Assembly (NCBI GenBank): GCA_900547475.1 | Contig: URGW01000037.1 | Span: forward strand, 1 to 42,244 | Direction of reading: 5' to 3' | Length of the DNA: 42,244 bases | From: an uncultured Clostridium sp. | GTDB taxonomy: Bacteria; Bacillota; Clostridia; Clostridiales; Clostridiaceae | Shown: one piece after another, positions 34,166-42,244 of the stretch | How the letters are laid out: the number at the start of each line of letters is the position of its first letter | Position numbering within the stretch: the stretch's first letter is position 1 | Translations under genes and position numbers: made by a program | Notes under the pieces: model-generated | The model's input: the letters and a program-made list of their open reading frames with translations, nothing else | Told to the model about the DNA's origin: nothing | Databases searched by the model: none

Positions 34166-35032
34166 ATGGGAATAAAAATAATAACAGATTCAGCATGCGA
34201 TTTAAAAAGAGAATATATAGATAAAAATAATATAGAATTACTTTCATTAGTATTAAATTTAAATGATGAAGTAATAAAAGATGACTTAGGAAAGACATTA
34301 AGCTATAAAGATTTTTATAGACATATGAGAGAAGGAGCAACACCTACAACATCTCAAGTGAATGCACATGAATTTGAAGAAGAGTTTTTAGAACATGTGA
34401 AAAATGGAGATTCTATAATTTGCATAACAATATCTTCAGCACTAAGTGGTACTTTTAATAGTGCCAATATAGCAAGAAATAATATATTGGAAGAATATCC
34501 AGAAGCCAAAATTGAATTAGTTGATTCTTTAAGTGTTTCAATGGGACAAGGTCTATTAGTTTTAAAAGCTTGTGAAATGAGAGATAATGGTGCAAGTATG
34601 GAAGAAATAGTACAATGGCTTGAGGATAACAAAAGAAAGATAATACATTCAATATTAATAGATGATTTAAATCATTTAAAAAGAGGTGGACGTATATCAG
34701 GGACTACAGCAACTATTGGAGGTCTTTTAAATATTAAACCAAGTGCATATATAGATGATGAAGGAAAGTTAGTACAGGGGGAAAAAATAAAAGGCAAAAA
34801 GAAGGCATTAAAATTTTTAGCTAATGAAGTAAGGGAAAGAGTTATAAATGCTGAAAATGAAGTAATATATATATGTCATGGAGATTGTCTAGAAGATGCT
34901 GAATCATTAAGAGATATAATATTACAAGAAGTTAAGTTAAAAGATATAATTATAAATTATGTTGGTAATGTTGTTGGAGCACATGCTGGACCTGGAGTTT
35001 TAGCAGTTGTATATTTAGGCGAAAGCAGATAA
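34166..35032 (+). CDS. DegV family fatty-acid-binding protein (copy 2)
   Basis: This is a 288-aa lipid-binding protein of the DegV/FakB type. It shows KIITDSACDLKREYI at the N-terminus, TTSQVNAHEFEEEF, ITISSALSGTFNSAN and VDSLSVSMGQGLLVLKACEM, then LKRGGRISG, and the closing VVGAHAGPGVLAVVY. It is single, flanked by terminators on both sides, with AGTGGAGG before the ATG. It differs throughout from the copy at 7071, so the two probably bind different fatty acids or work at different times; this is inference. It separates gpmI from the GH43 gene. Confidence 0.9.
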   Translation: MGIKIITDSACDLKREYIDKNNIELLSLVLNLNDEVIKDDLGKTLSYKDFYRHMREGATPTTSQVNAHEFEEEFLEHVKNGDSIICITISSALSGTFNSANIARNNILEEYPEAKIELVDSLSVSMGQGLLVLKACEMRDNGASMEEIVQWLEDNKRKIIHSILIDDLNHLKRGGRISGTTATIGGLLNIKPSAYIDDEGKLVQGEKIKGKKKALKFLANEVRERVINAENEVIYICHGDCLEDAESLRDIILQEVKLKDIIINYVGNVVGAHAGPGVLAVVYLGESR

Positions 35033-35038
35033 TTTTAA

Positions 35039-35090
35039 AATAAACTATATGAAATATTGATTTTTAATATTTCATATAGTTTATTTTTAT
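35039..35090 (+). terminator. Rho-independent terminator after degV copy 2
   Basis: The 20-nt arms at 35039-35058 and 35066-35085 are perfectly complementary, with a 7-nt loop, and run into TTTTTAT. The following 185 nt up to the GH43 gene are very AT-rich; I found no convincing promoter or cre site there. Confidence 0.9.
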
Positions 35091-35275
35091 GTACCAAAAT
35101 ATTTATAAATACTATTTCAGAGAAAATTATATTTAGGCTTTAAATTATATTAAAGGTTAATATTAGTGATATAGATTTAATATATATATAATAAAATTCT
35201 TAAAATAATAATAGGATTAAAAATCAATATATGTTAAAATAAGGTAGTGGGTATAGTTATAAAGGGGGAGAGTTA

Positions 35276-38200
35276 GTGTTAAACAAAAAAAAGAAAAGGT
35301 TTATCGCAATGGCTATGAGTATTATTATGGTATCATCAATGATATATAATAATATAGCGTATGCAATAACAAAGGATGAAGTGGAATCTACAAAAGAGCT
35401 TATATTAAATTACGAATTTAATGAAAGCGATTTCAAAGATGGCTCTACTATTTTTGACTTATCGGGAAATGAAAATAATGGGATTATAAGGGGGGATGGT
35501 GCTATCATACAGAATAATGTATTAACATTACCAGGTGGAAATGCTGGAAGTAAGGCAGCATATGTACAACTACCTACAGCGATGTTTGACAATAAAGATA
35601 CATTAACTATTTCAGTTTGGCTAAAAAATGAAACTGGTGCAGGAAATTATGCGGCGATGTTTTTTGGAACAACAGAAAGCTTACCAAAACAATATTGGTT
35701 ATTGAATCCAAGTGCACCAAATGGTTGCTTTAAATCAGTATTTACTAACTCTGTAAATGCTAGTTCACCGTGGATTACAGAAAAGGGAATTTCAAGTGGC
35801 ACAAAAACAGATAGTAATTGGGGGTTGTATACAACAGTAATTGAAGAAGGTAGTATATCTGCTTACTATAATGGTGAATTTATAGGTAAAGATAATCTAA
35901 GTAGAACTGTAAGTAACTTTGGTACTGATTTAGTTGCTTATATTGGTAGATCATCTTATAATGATAAATTTTATAAAGGTGGTGTAAAGAGTGTAAAGGT
36001 ATATGAGGGTGTTTTATCTTCTGCAGATATTAAAGAAGAATACTTTAATGGAGCTGGAAAGGAAGATGTAAATAAAGCTTTATTGGAAGATAGTAATGAT
36101 TTAATATTATCTGAAACTACACTTATAGAAGATATAACTTTACCGACAGAAGGTTCTAAGAATTTTTCAAAGATTAATTGGAGGTCTTCAGATGAAACAT
36201 ATATTACAAATGAAGGAGTTGTAACTCGTCCAACAGATGAGGATAAAGTTATTAAATTAACTGCAACACTTACATTGGCTGGTATTAGCATAGATAAGGA
36301 ATTTGAAGTAACTGTTTTATCAACTGATCCTAAAAATGATGTCGATAAATTAGCTTCAAGTTTTAAGCTTAACGTTGATCATGTTACTGATGATATTGAC
36401 TTACCAACAACGGCAGGTAAAGGATCTACAATAACATGGACTTCTTCCAATGAAGAGTTTATTACTTCAGATGGTAAAGTAACAAGACCTACAATTGGTG
36501 AAGGAGAAAAGGAAGTTACGTTAACAGCGGTTATAGAATTAAACGGAAAGAGGGAAGTAAAAGAGTTTATGATAACAGTAATTGATGAATATTATGGATA
36601 TTTAATTAGTTATATAAAAAGTGGAGATACTGTTTTAGGCAATAGTTTGCACTTAGCATATAGTTTAGATGGAAGTAATTATAGAGAATTAAATTCTAAT
36701 AAAGGGATATGTTTTGCTAGAAATACTTCAATTAGTAAAAATGATAATTCAAATGGATTTAAATCACCGTTTATTTTTAGAAAAAATGATGGTTCTTATG
36801 GGTTAATAGCTACAAATAATGATAAGTATTCTTATGTTTATATACTTGAATCAAAAGATTTAATTAACTTTACTAATGAAACTAAATTAACATTAAATTC
36901 TTTAGGTAAGAAAGTATTGAATCCACAATGCTATTATGATTCATCTATAGGTGAATATGTAATAAACTGGACTGATGGTATGACAAAATATAAAAATACT
37001 ACTAAAGACTTTATAAATGTTAGTGAAGCAGTTGAAGTTGATTATGAAGCAAAAAATATTGAAGTTAGATCAATGCCAAGTGATGCAGTTATAGGAAATA
37101 TGATCCAATTAACAAAATCGGAATATACAAAAGTTGTAAATAAACTAGGTGTTGTAACTAATACTGATATTGAAGATGTTACTTTAGAAGTATCTGCTGG
37201 TGAAGAAGCAGAATTACCTAAGCAAGTAACAGGATACTATAGTGATGGTTCAACTGCAGCTCTTAATGTTTCTTGGAGTGAAGAAGAGCTAGGAAATATT
37301 GATTTTAATAAACCAGGAACTTATGAAGTTAGTGGTACAGTTTCTAGAAAAGAATATGATAATCAATTTATTGAACAGAAAGCTGATCCATGGATTACTA
37401 AGGGAAGTGATGGATATTATTATTTCACAGCATCATATCCTATGTATGGTTCAGGAGATAGTAATGGATATAGTAAAATAACCTTAAGAAGGTCAGAAAC
37501 TATTGAAGGGTTACAAAATGCAGAAGAAGTAACTATTTGGGATAGTAAAAATTCAGCAAATATTCATAGATATATATGGGCACCAGAAATCCATGAGATA
37601 AATGGTAAATGGTATGTCTATTTTACAGGAAGTACAAGCTTTAATGTATGGGGAATTAGGCCACATGTATTAGAATGTACAGGTGATAATATAATGGATG
37701 CTAGTTCATGGACTGAAAGAGGAGTATTCCAAACAGTAGAAGGTGATGATTTTTCATTTAAGGATTTCTCATTGGATATGACTTACTTTGAAAATAACGG
37801 AATTCACTATGTTATTTGGGCTCAAAAGGGTACTGCATCAGATTTATATATGGCAACAATTAATCCAGATGAACCTTGGAAATTAACTTCTAAACCAATG
37901 TTATTAACTACACCAGAATATAGTTGGGAAAGAATAAATGAAAATGTTAATGAAGGACCAGCTGTTATAAAGAGAGAGGGTAAAGTATTTGTTTATTTCT
38001 CAGCAGCAGCAACTGGTGTGGAATATTGTATGGGAGTGTTAACAGCTAATGCAGATTCAGATTTAATGAATCCAAATTCATGGGTAAAAACTCCATATCC
38101 AATTCTAACATCAGATGATGTGCCAGGTGAATATGGACCAGGACATAACTCTTTTACTGTTGATGAAAATGGTAACGATGTTTTTGTATATCATGCAAGA

Positions 38201-41200
38201 TCACAGGAATGTTATGAAAATAAATGTGAGTATTCAAATCAAGATCCATTATATGATCCATGTAGACATGCAAGAGTTAAAAATGTTCATTGGGCAGCAG
38301 ATGGAACTCCAATATTAAAGATGACGAATGAACAAGCTGTTTCAGAAGAAAATGAAAATATAACAGCTGTAATTACAGTTCAAGGTGAAAATGAAACAGT
38401 AGAAGGAGCAATTCTTCATTATGATATGACTGTTGAAAATGGAGTTGTAGTAGATAAAGCAGGAAATAATAATGGAGAAGCTAAGAATTTAAAAGATGAA
38501 GATATAAATAATGGTACATTATTATTTAATAATGATTCAGATCCGTTATATATAGAAATTCCAGATGGAACTGTAGGAGATGCAAAGGATATTACAATGT
38601 CTGCTGTTGTAAACTGGAAGGGTGGAGTTAATGCTTCATGGCTTTATACATTAGGAACTAACAGTGGAAAGTATTTATTCGTAACACCATCTAATAATTC
38701 TAATAGACTTCAAACAGGATTTGCTTCAGGAAGTAATTTAAATGGATGGGAAACTGAAAAAGGAGTTGGAGGTACAGAAAGTTTAGATTTTAATGCATGG
38801 TCCGTAGTTACAATTACCTTTGATTCAGAAGCTAATACATTATCTTTATATAAAGATGGAAAGCTTATAGGTAAGAACACTGAAATAACTTATGAGTTAG
38901 CTGATATTATAACAAGTGGAAAATTAGATGGATATATAGGTAAGTCATTCTATTCATCAGATCCTTATTTTAGTGGAGAAATTGCTGATTTCAAGATGTT
39001 TAATAGAGCACTTAAAGAAGATGAAGTAGCTACATTAAAATCAGAAAGTGATAGCTTAATATTAGGTTTCTCAGTAGATACATTAAGTTATGAATATATT
39101 CTAAAGGATAATGACAGTAAGAATAATGTAACAAGTGATTTAAACTTACCTACAACTTTAGGTTCTGTTGAAGTTAAATGGAATAGCTCAGATGAAAACA
39201 TTATTGCTACTGATGGTAAGGTAACACGTCCAGTTGCTGATGAAAGTGATGCTGAAGTTACATTAACTGCAACTATGACTTTAAATGGAGCAACAAGAAC
39301 TAAAGTATTTAAAGTTAAAGTAATAAAGGATTTTATGGTTATAGATAAATTAAATATAGCTAAAGAAAATTTAACAGTAAATAATATAGAAGATGTTAGA
39401 GGAAATTTAACATTACCATCACAAGGTGAATATGATTCAATAATAACATGGGAATCATCAAATGAATCTATAATAACTTCTAATGCTAATGGAGATACTC
39501 CAGCTGGTGTAGTTGTGAGACAAGAGGAAGATATTGAAGTAAAATTAATAGCAACATTAACACTTGAGAGTGAATCTGTAACTAAGGAATTTACTGCAAA
39601 GGTTAAAGCAAAAGTAGGAGAATTAAATTACGGAGGATATATTTTCACTTACTTTATTGGAGAAAATTATTCTAATGGAGAACAAATTTATTTAGGAACA
39701 AGTAAAGATGGATTGAACTGGGAAGAGGCTAATAATAATAAACCAATTTTAACTTCTGATTTAGGAGAAAAGGGGTTAAGGGATCCGTTTATTATTCGTT
39801 CACCAGAAGGAGATAAGTTCTATTTAATTGCTACTGATTTACGAATTTATAATGGTAATGGATGGGGGGCTGCACAATCTAATGGTAGTCAAAGCATCAT
39901 GATTTGGGAATCAACAGATTTAGTTAATTGGTCAGATCAAAGGATGGTTGAAGTTGCTATAGATACAGCCGGTTGTACATGGGCTCCAGAAGCATTCTAT
40001 GATGAAACTACTGGAGAGTATATAGTGTTCTGGGCATCAAAAGACACAGCAAAAGTTGGTGCAGATGGATATACTCATCATAGAATTTATTACAGCAAAA
40101 CAAGAGACTTCTATACATTCACAGAACCAGAAGTATACTATTCAATTGAATTAGGAGATAATAATGCAACAGATGTAATAGATACTACTATTATTGAAAA
40201 TGAAGGAACTTACTATAGAATTACTAAAAATGAAAATACTAAGAAGGTATTTATGGAAAAGAGTGATTCAGTATTAGGAGAATGGAAATTAGTAGATTCT
40301 AATATAACAGAATTTACAGGAGTAGAAGGTCCAACAGTATTCAAATTCTATGATAGAGATGAATGGTGTTTATTATTAGATGAATATAGTGGAGTTAAAT
40401 ATTTCCCATCAGTAACTATTGATTTGAATGGGGGACAGTTTAGAAAATTAGAAACATCAGAATATTCATTACCAAAAGGAGCATCAGCAGTTGGCCCAAG
40501 GCATGGTACTGTAATTCCTGTAACACAGGAAGAATACAACAATATAATGATAGCTTATGGAAATGTTGAAATTTTAGATGATAGTATTCCTAAGGCTGTA
40601 TTAGTAACAGATGAGGAATTTACTTTACCAACAACTATAGATGTTAAAATTGCTGAAGAAACTATTAGTACAGAAGTAAAATGGGAAATTAATCAAGATG
40701 AATTTAAGGTGTCTGGTATAGCAACAGTAAAAGGAACTTTAATAGGATATAATAAAGAGATAGAAAAGCAAATCAGAGTAGTTTCACCTAATCTAATTTA
40801 CTTTATAGATTCAGGGGTTAGCACTTCAGCAGCATATGAAGATATTAAGTCTGTTGTTAATTTAAGAAATGAAGTTTCTGATAAAGAATATTCAGAAGGA
40901 AGTTGGGGATATAGTAATCCAGAAGACTTTGGTATTTATGAAAGAGAGAGTAAAGATGAATACTCTTATGGATTATGGGCGAGAAGTGGAAAGGATATAA
41001 CCTATACTATTGATTTAGAAGCTGGAGAATATAGTGTAACAGCAGGGTTCCAAGAATGGTGGAATGTATCAAGAGCAATGAATTTCTATGTAGAATATGA
41101 AAATGAAAATGGTGAATTGGAAAAGAGAGTAATTGAAGAGAATATTAAAATTAGTGATTCATTAAAGAATAAGTCAACTGGAGTATTTAGGATTCCAAAG

Positions 41201-42130
41201 GATACAGCAGTGACATTTAGAGTAACTAAATATGCAAATTCTTCAGATCCAGTTTTAAGCTGGTTATCAGTAGATAAATTATCAGATGATACACCAGAGA
41301 TTATCCCAGTTGATAAAACATTATTAAAAGAGGCTATTAAGTTAGCTAATGAAGTTAATACAGAGTTATATACAGAGGAATCTTTAAAGGTAATGAAAGA
41401 AGCTTTATTACAAGCTGAAGAAGTTTATAATAAAGCAGATGCAAGACAAGATGAAGTAGATGAAGCAAGATCTAAATTACAATTAGCTATTGAAGCTTTA
41501 GAAGAAAAAGAGTTTAATGATATAGTTGATAAGAGTGATTTAATTAGATTAGTAGAAGAGGTTGAATCTTTAGATTCAAATAATTATACTAAGGATTCTT
41601 GGAAAATTGTTAAAAAAGCATTAGATGAAGCTAAAAAAGTAATACATGATGAAAGAGCAACTAAAGATGATGTATCTAAAACCTATGATAATTTATCCAA
41701 AGCTTATGTAGATTTAGAATTAAAGCCAAGCAAGGTGGCATTAGAAGAAAAGATACAAGAAGTAGAAACATTAGATGGTAGCAAGTATACAGCTAAGAGT
41801 TGGAAGGTTCTTGAAGAAGCATTAGAGCATGCTAAAAAGGTATTAGCAGATGGAGATGCAACAGAGAAGGAAATAGAAAGAGCTGTAGGGAAGCTAGAGA
41901 AAGCTAAAAAGATTTTAAAGGAAAATATAGTAGCTGATAATAATACAAGTGATGAATCCAATAATGGTACTTCAACAACTACTAAACCAGGTACAACTAC
42001 AAAACCAAATAATAATACTAAATTACCTCAAACTGGTAGTGTCGTAGGAGTATTGGGAACTATAGTTGGTTTGGCAATGGGAGCAACTGGGGTTACTTAT
42101 ATTAAGAAAAAAATAGATAGAAATATATAA
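35276..42130 (+). CDS. Sortase-anchored multimodular GH43 glycosidase (two active-looking GH43 modules plus one degenerate)
   Basis: GH43 enzymes are mostly alpha-L-arabinofuranosidases, arabinanases or beta-xylosidases. This 2284-aa protein has a signal peptide (1 to about 30), a LamG-like module (41-262), two atrophied Big-type Ig repeats (266-436), a degenerate GH43-like segment (437-626) and a Big_4-like domain (627-695). GH43 module A (697-1020) carries D704 (ADPWI), D834 (SLDMTYF) and E893 (NEGPAV). Then come a second LamG (1046-1255) and two Ig repeats (1262-1447). GH43 module B (1449-1763) carries D1503 (RDPFI), D1636 (VIDTTI) and E1684 (VEGPTV). A Big_4-like domain, a beta-sandwich possibly binding carbohydrate (1839-2004), three FIVAR repeats (2010-2220), a Thr/Asn/Pro linker and LPQTG (2250-2254) with a membrane span complete it. 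The GTG start follows AAAGGGGGAG. The substrate is plant arabinan/arabinoxylan or another pentose-bearing glycan, not decidable here. Confidence 0.9.
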   Translation: MLNKKKKRFIAMAMSIIMVSSMIYNNIAYAITKDEVESTKELILNYEFNESDFKDGSTIFDLSGNENNGIIRGDGAIIQNNVLTLPGGNAGSKAAYVQLPTAMFDNKDTLTISVWLKNETGAGNYAAMFFGTTESLPKQYWLLNPSAPNGCFKSVFTNSVNASSPWITEKGISSGTKTDSNWGLYTTVIEEGSISAYYNGEFIGKDNLSRTVSNFGTDLVAYIGRSSYNDKFYKGGVKSVKVYEGVLSSADIKEEYFNGAGKEDVNKALLEDSNDLILSETTLIEDITLPTEGSKNFSKINWRSSDETYITNEGVVTRPTDEDKVIKLTATLTLAGISIDKEFEVTVLSTDPKNDVDKLASSFKLNVDHVTDDIDLPTTAGKGSTITWTSSNEEFITSDGKVTRPTIGEGEKEVTLTAVIELNGKREVKEFMITVIDEYYGYLISYIKSGDTVLGNSLHLAYSLDGSNYRELNSNKGICFARNTSISKNDNSNGFKSPFIFRKNDGSYGLIATNNDKYSYVYILESKDLINFTNETKLTLNSLGKKVLNPQCYYDSSIGEYVINWTDGMTKYKNTTKDFINVSEAVEVDYEAKNIEVRSMPSDAVIGNMIQLTKSEYTKVVNKLGVVTNTDIEDVTLEVSAGEEAELPKQVTGYYSDGSTAALNVSWSEEELGNIDFNKPGTYEVSGTVSRKEYDNQFIEQKADPWITKGSDGYYYFTASYPMYGSGDSNGYSKITLRRSETIEGLQNAEEVTIWDSKNSANIHRYIWAPEIHEINGKWYVYFTGSTSFNVWGIRPHVLECTGDNIMDASSWTERGVFQTVEGDDFSFKDFSLDMTYFENNGIHYVIWAQKGTASDLYMATINPDEPWKLTSKPMLLTTPEYSWERINENVNEGPAVIKREGKVFVYFSAAATGVEYCMGVLTANADSDLMNPNSWVKTPYPILTSDDVPGEYGPGHNSFTVDENGNDVFVYHARSQECYENKCEYSNQDPLYDPCRHARVKNVHWAADGTPILKMTNEQAVSEENENITAVITVQGENETVEGAILHYDMTVENGVVVDKAGNNNGEAKNLKDEDINNGTLLFNNDSDPLYIEIPDGTVGDAKDITMSAVVNWKGGVNASWLYTLGTNSGKYLFVTPSNNSNRLQTGFASGSNLNGWETEKGVGGTESLDFNAWSVVTITFDSEANTLSLYKDGKLIGKNTEITYELADIITSGKLDGYIGKSFYSSDPYFSGEIADFKMFNRALKEDEVATLKSESDSLILGFSVDTLSYEYILKDNDSKNNVTSDLNLPTTLGSVEVKWNSSDENIIATDGKVTRPVADESDAEVTLTATMTLNGATRTKVFKVKVIKDFMVIDKLNIAKENLTVNNIEDVRGNLTLPSQGEYDSIITWESSNESIITSNANGDTPAGVVVRQEEDIEVKLIATLTLESESVTKEFTAKVKAKVGELNYGGYIFTYFIGENYSNGEQIYLGTSKDGLNWEEANNNKPILTSDLGEKGLRDPFIIRSPEGDKFYLIATDLRIYNGNGWGAAQSNGSQSIMIWESTDLVNWSDQRMVEVAIDTAGCTWAPEAFYDETTGEYIVFWASKDTAKVGADGYTHHRIYYSKTRDFYTFTEPEVYYSIELGDNNATDVIDTTIIENEGTYYRITKNENTKKVFMEKSDSVLGEWKLVDSNITEFTGVEGPTVFKFYDRDEWCLLLDEYSGVKYFPSVTIDLNGGQFRKLETSEYSLPKGASAVGPRHGTVIPVTQEEYNNIMIAYGNVEILDDSIPKAVLVTDEEFTLPTTIDVKIAEETISTEVKWEINQDEFKVSGIATVKGTLIGYNKEIEKQIRVVSPNLIYFIDSGVSTSAAYEDIKSVVNLRNEVSDKEYSEGSWGYSNPEDFGIYERESKDEYSYGLWARSGKDITYTIDLEAGEYSVTAGFQEWWNVSRAMNFYVEYENENGELEKRVIEENIKISDSLKNKSTGVFRIPKDTAVTFRVTKYANSSDPVLSWLSVDKLSDDTPEIIPVDKTLLKEAIKLANEVNTELYTEESLKVMKEALLQAEEVYNKADARQDEVDEARSKLQLAIEALEEKEFNDIVDKSDLIRLVEEVESLDSNNYTKDSWKIVKKALDEAKKVIHDERATKDDVSKTYDNLSKAYVDLELKPSKVALEEKIQEVETLDGSKYTAKSWKVLEEALEHAKKVLADGDATEKEIERAVGKLEKAKKILKENIVADNNTSDESNNGTSTTTKPGTTTKPNNNTKLPQTGSVVGVLGTIVGLAMGATGVTYIKKKIDRNI

Positions 42131-42169
42131 TAAAAATGGTCTCTATAGAATATAGGGACCATTTTTATT
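42129..42169 (+). terminator. Rho-independent terminator after the GH43 gene
   Basis: Arms 42129-42147 and 42151-42169 form a 19-bp stem with one U-G pair around GAA. Its right arm ends in ATTTTTATT. The symmetry would also allow it to work from the other strand. Confidence 0.88.
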
Positions 42170-42244
42170 GTATAAATGAATACTACCTGCTTTGCAGGTA
42201 TGTTCAGAGTAGCTTAAGCGGTGAGTATATAAAAAAACTCCTTT
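42170..42244. other. Window end, non-coding, with a small hairpin
   Basis: ACCTGC TTT GCAGGT (about 42185-42199) forms a GC-rich hairpin. The remainder shows no ORF, and the feature it belongs to lies outside the window. Confidence 0.3.

Overview
The window is very AT-rich. It has strong AGGAGG-type ribosome-binding sites, several GTG/TTG starts, and many hairpin-plus-T-run terminators. Its gene families include CggR-type glycolytic control, DegV, VanW/G5, a GH25 lysozyme and LPxTG-anchored giant glycosidases with FIVAR repeats. Together these point to a Firmicute of the genus Clostridium (sensu stricto), probably host-associated. Species is not determinable from sequence reading alone. All genes lie on the + strand.

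Layout. 0.1-2.4 kb: cysE-queG-nth, tightly packed or overlapping. 2.5-3.4 kb: ddl, closed by a 24-bp perfect hairpin. 3.6-6.2 kb: two cell-envelope genes, a GH25 muramidase and a VanW/G5 membrane protein. 6.6-7.9 kb: trmL-degV. 8.2-12.6 kb: cggR-gap-pgk-tpiA, headed by a recognisable tandem CggR operator. 12.8-23.9 kb: two very large sortase-anchored glycosidases, a GH84 beta-N-acetylglucosaminidase and a GH2 BgaA-like beta-galactosidase. 24.1-32.2 kb: a complete potassium-uptake locus kdpF-A-B-C-(small ORF)-D-E. 32.5-34.0 kb: gpmI. 34.2-35.0 kb: a second degV. 35.3-42.1 kb: a third giant LPxTG enzyme, with two apparently active GH43 modules and one degenerate, truncated GH43 copy.

How the parts fit. 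The glycolytic genes cggR-gap-pgk-tpi and gpmI usually form one contiguous cluster in clostridia and bacilli. Here about 20 kb of accessory DNA (surface glycosidases plus kdp) lies between tpiA and gpmI, and gpmI has its own promoter and a structured leader. The beta-galactosidase and the GH84 enzyme could act in series on host glycans: galactose is removed first, then the exposed GlcNAc. GH43 would trim arabinose- or xylose-containing polysaccharide. Candidate CcpA (cre) sites lie in front of GH84, GH2 and gpmI, consistent with sugar-responsive control. kdpDE sits downstream of its own structural genes, and phased TCTTAA repeats precede the kdp promoter.

The least explained parts are non-coding: a ~380-nt structured leader before the beta-galactosidase, a ~120-nt leader before gpmI with two interleaved stems, and a terminator-like hairpin just upstream of trmL. 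No tRNA, rRNA, IS element, CRISPR array or prophage was seen.
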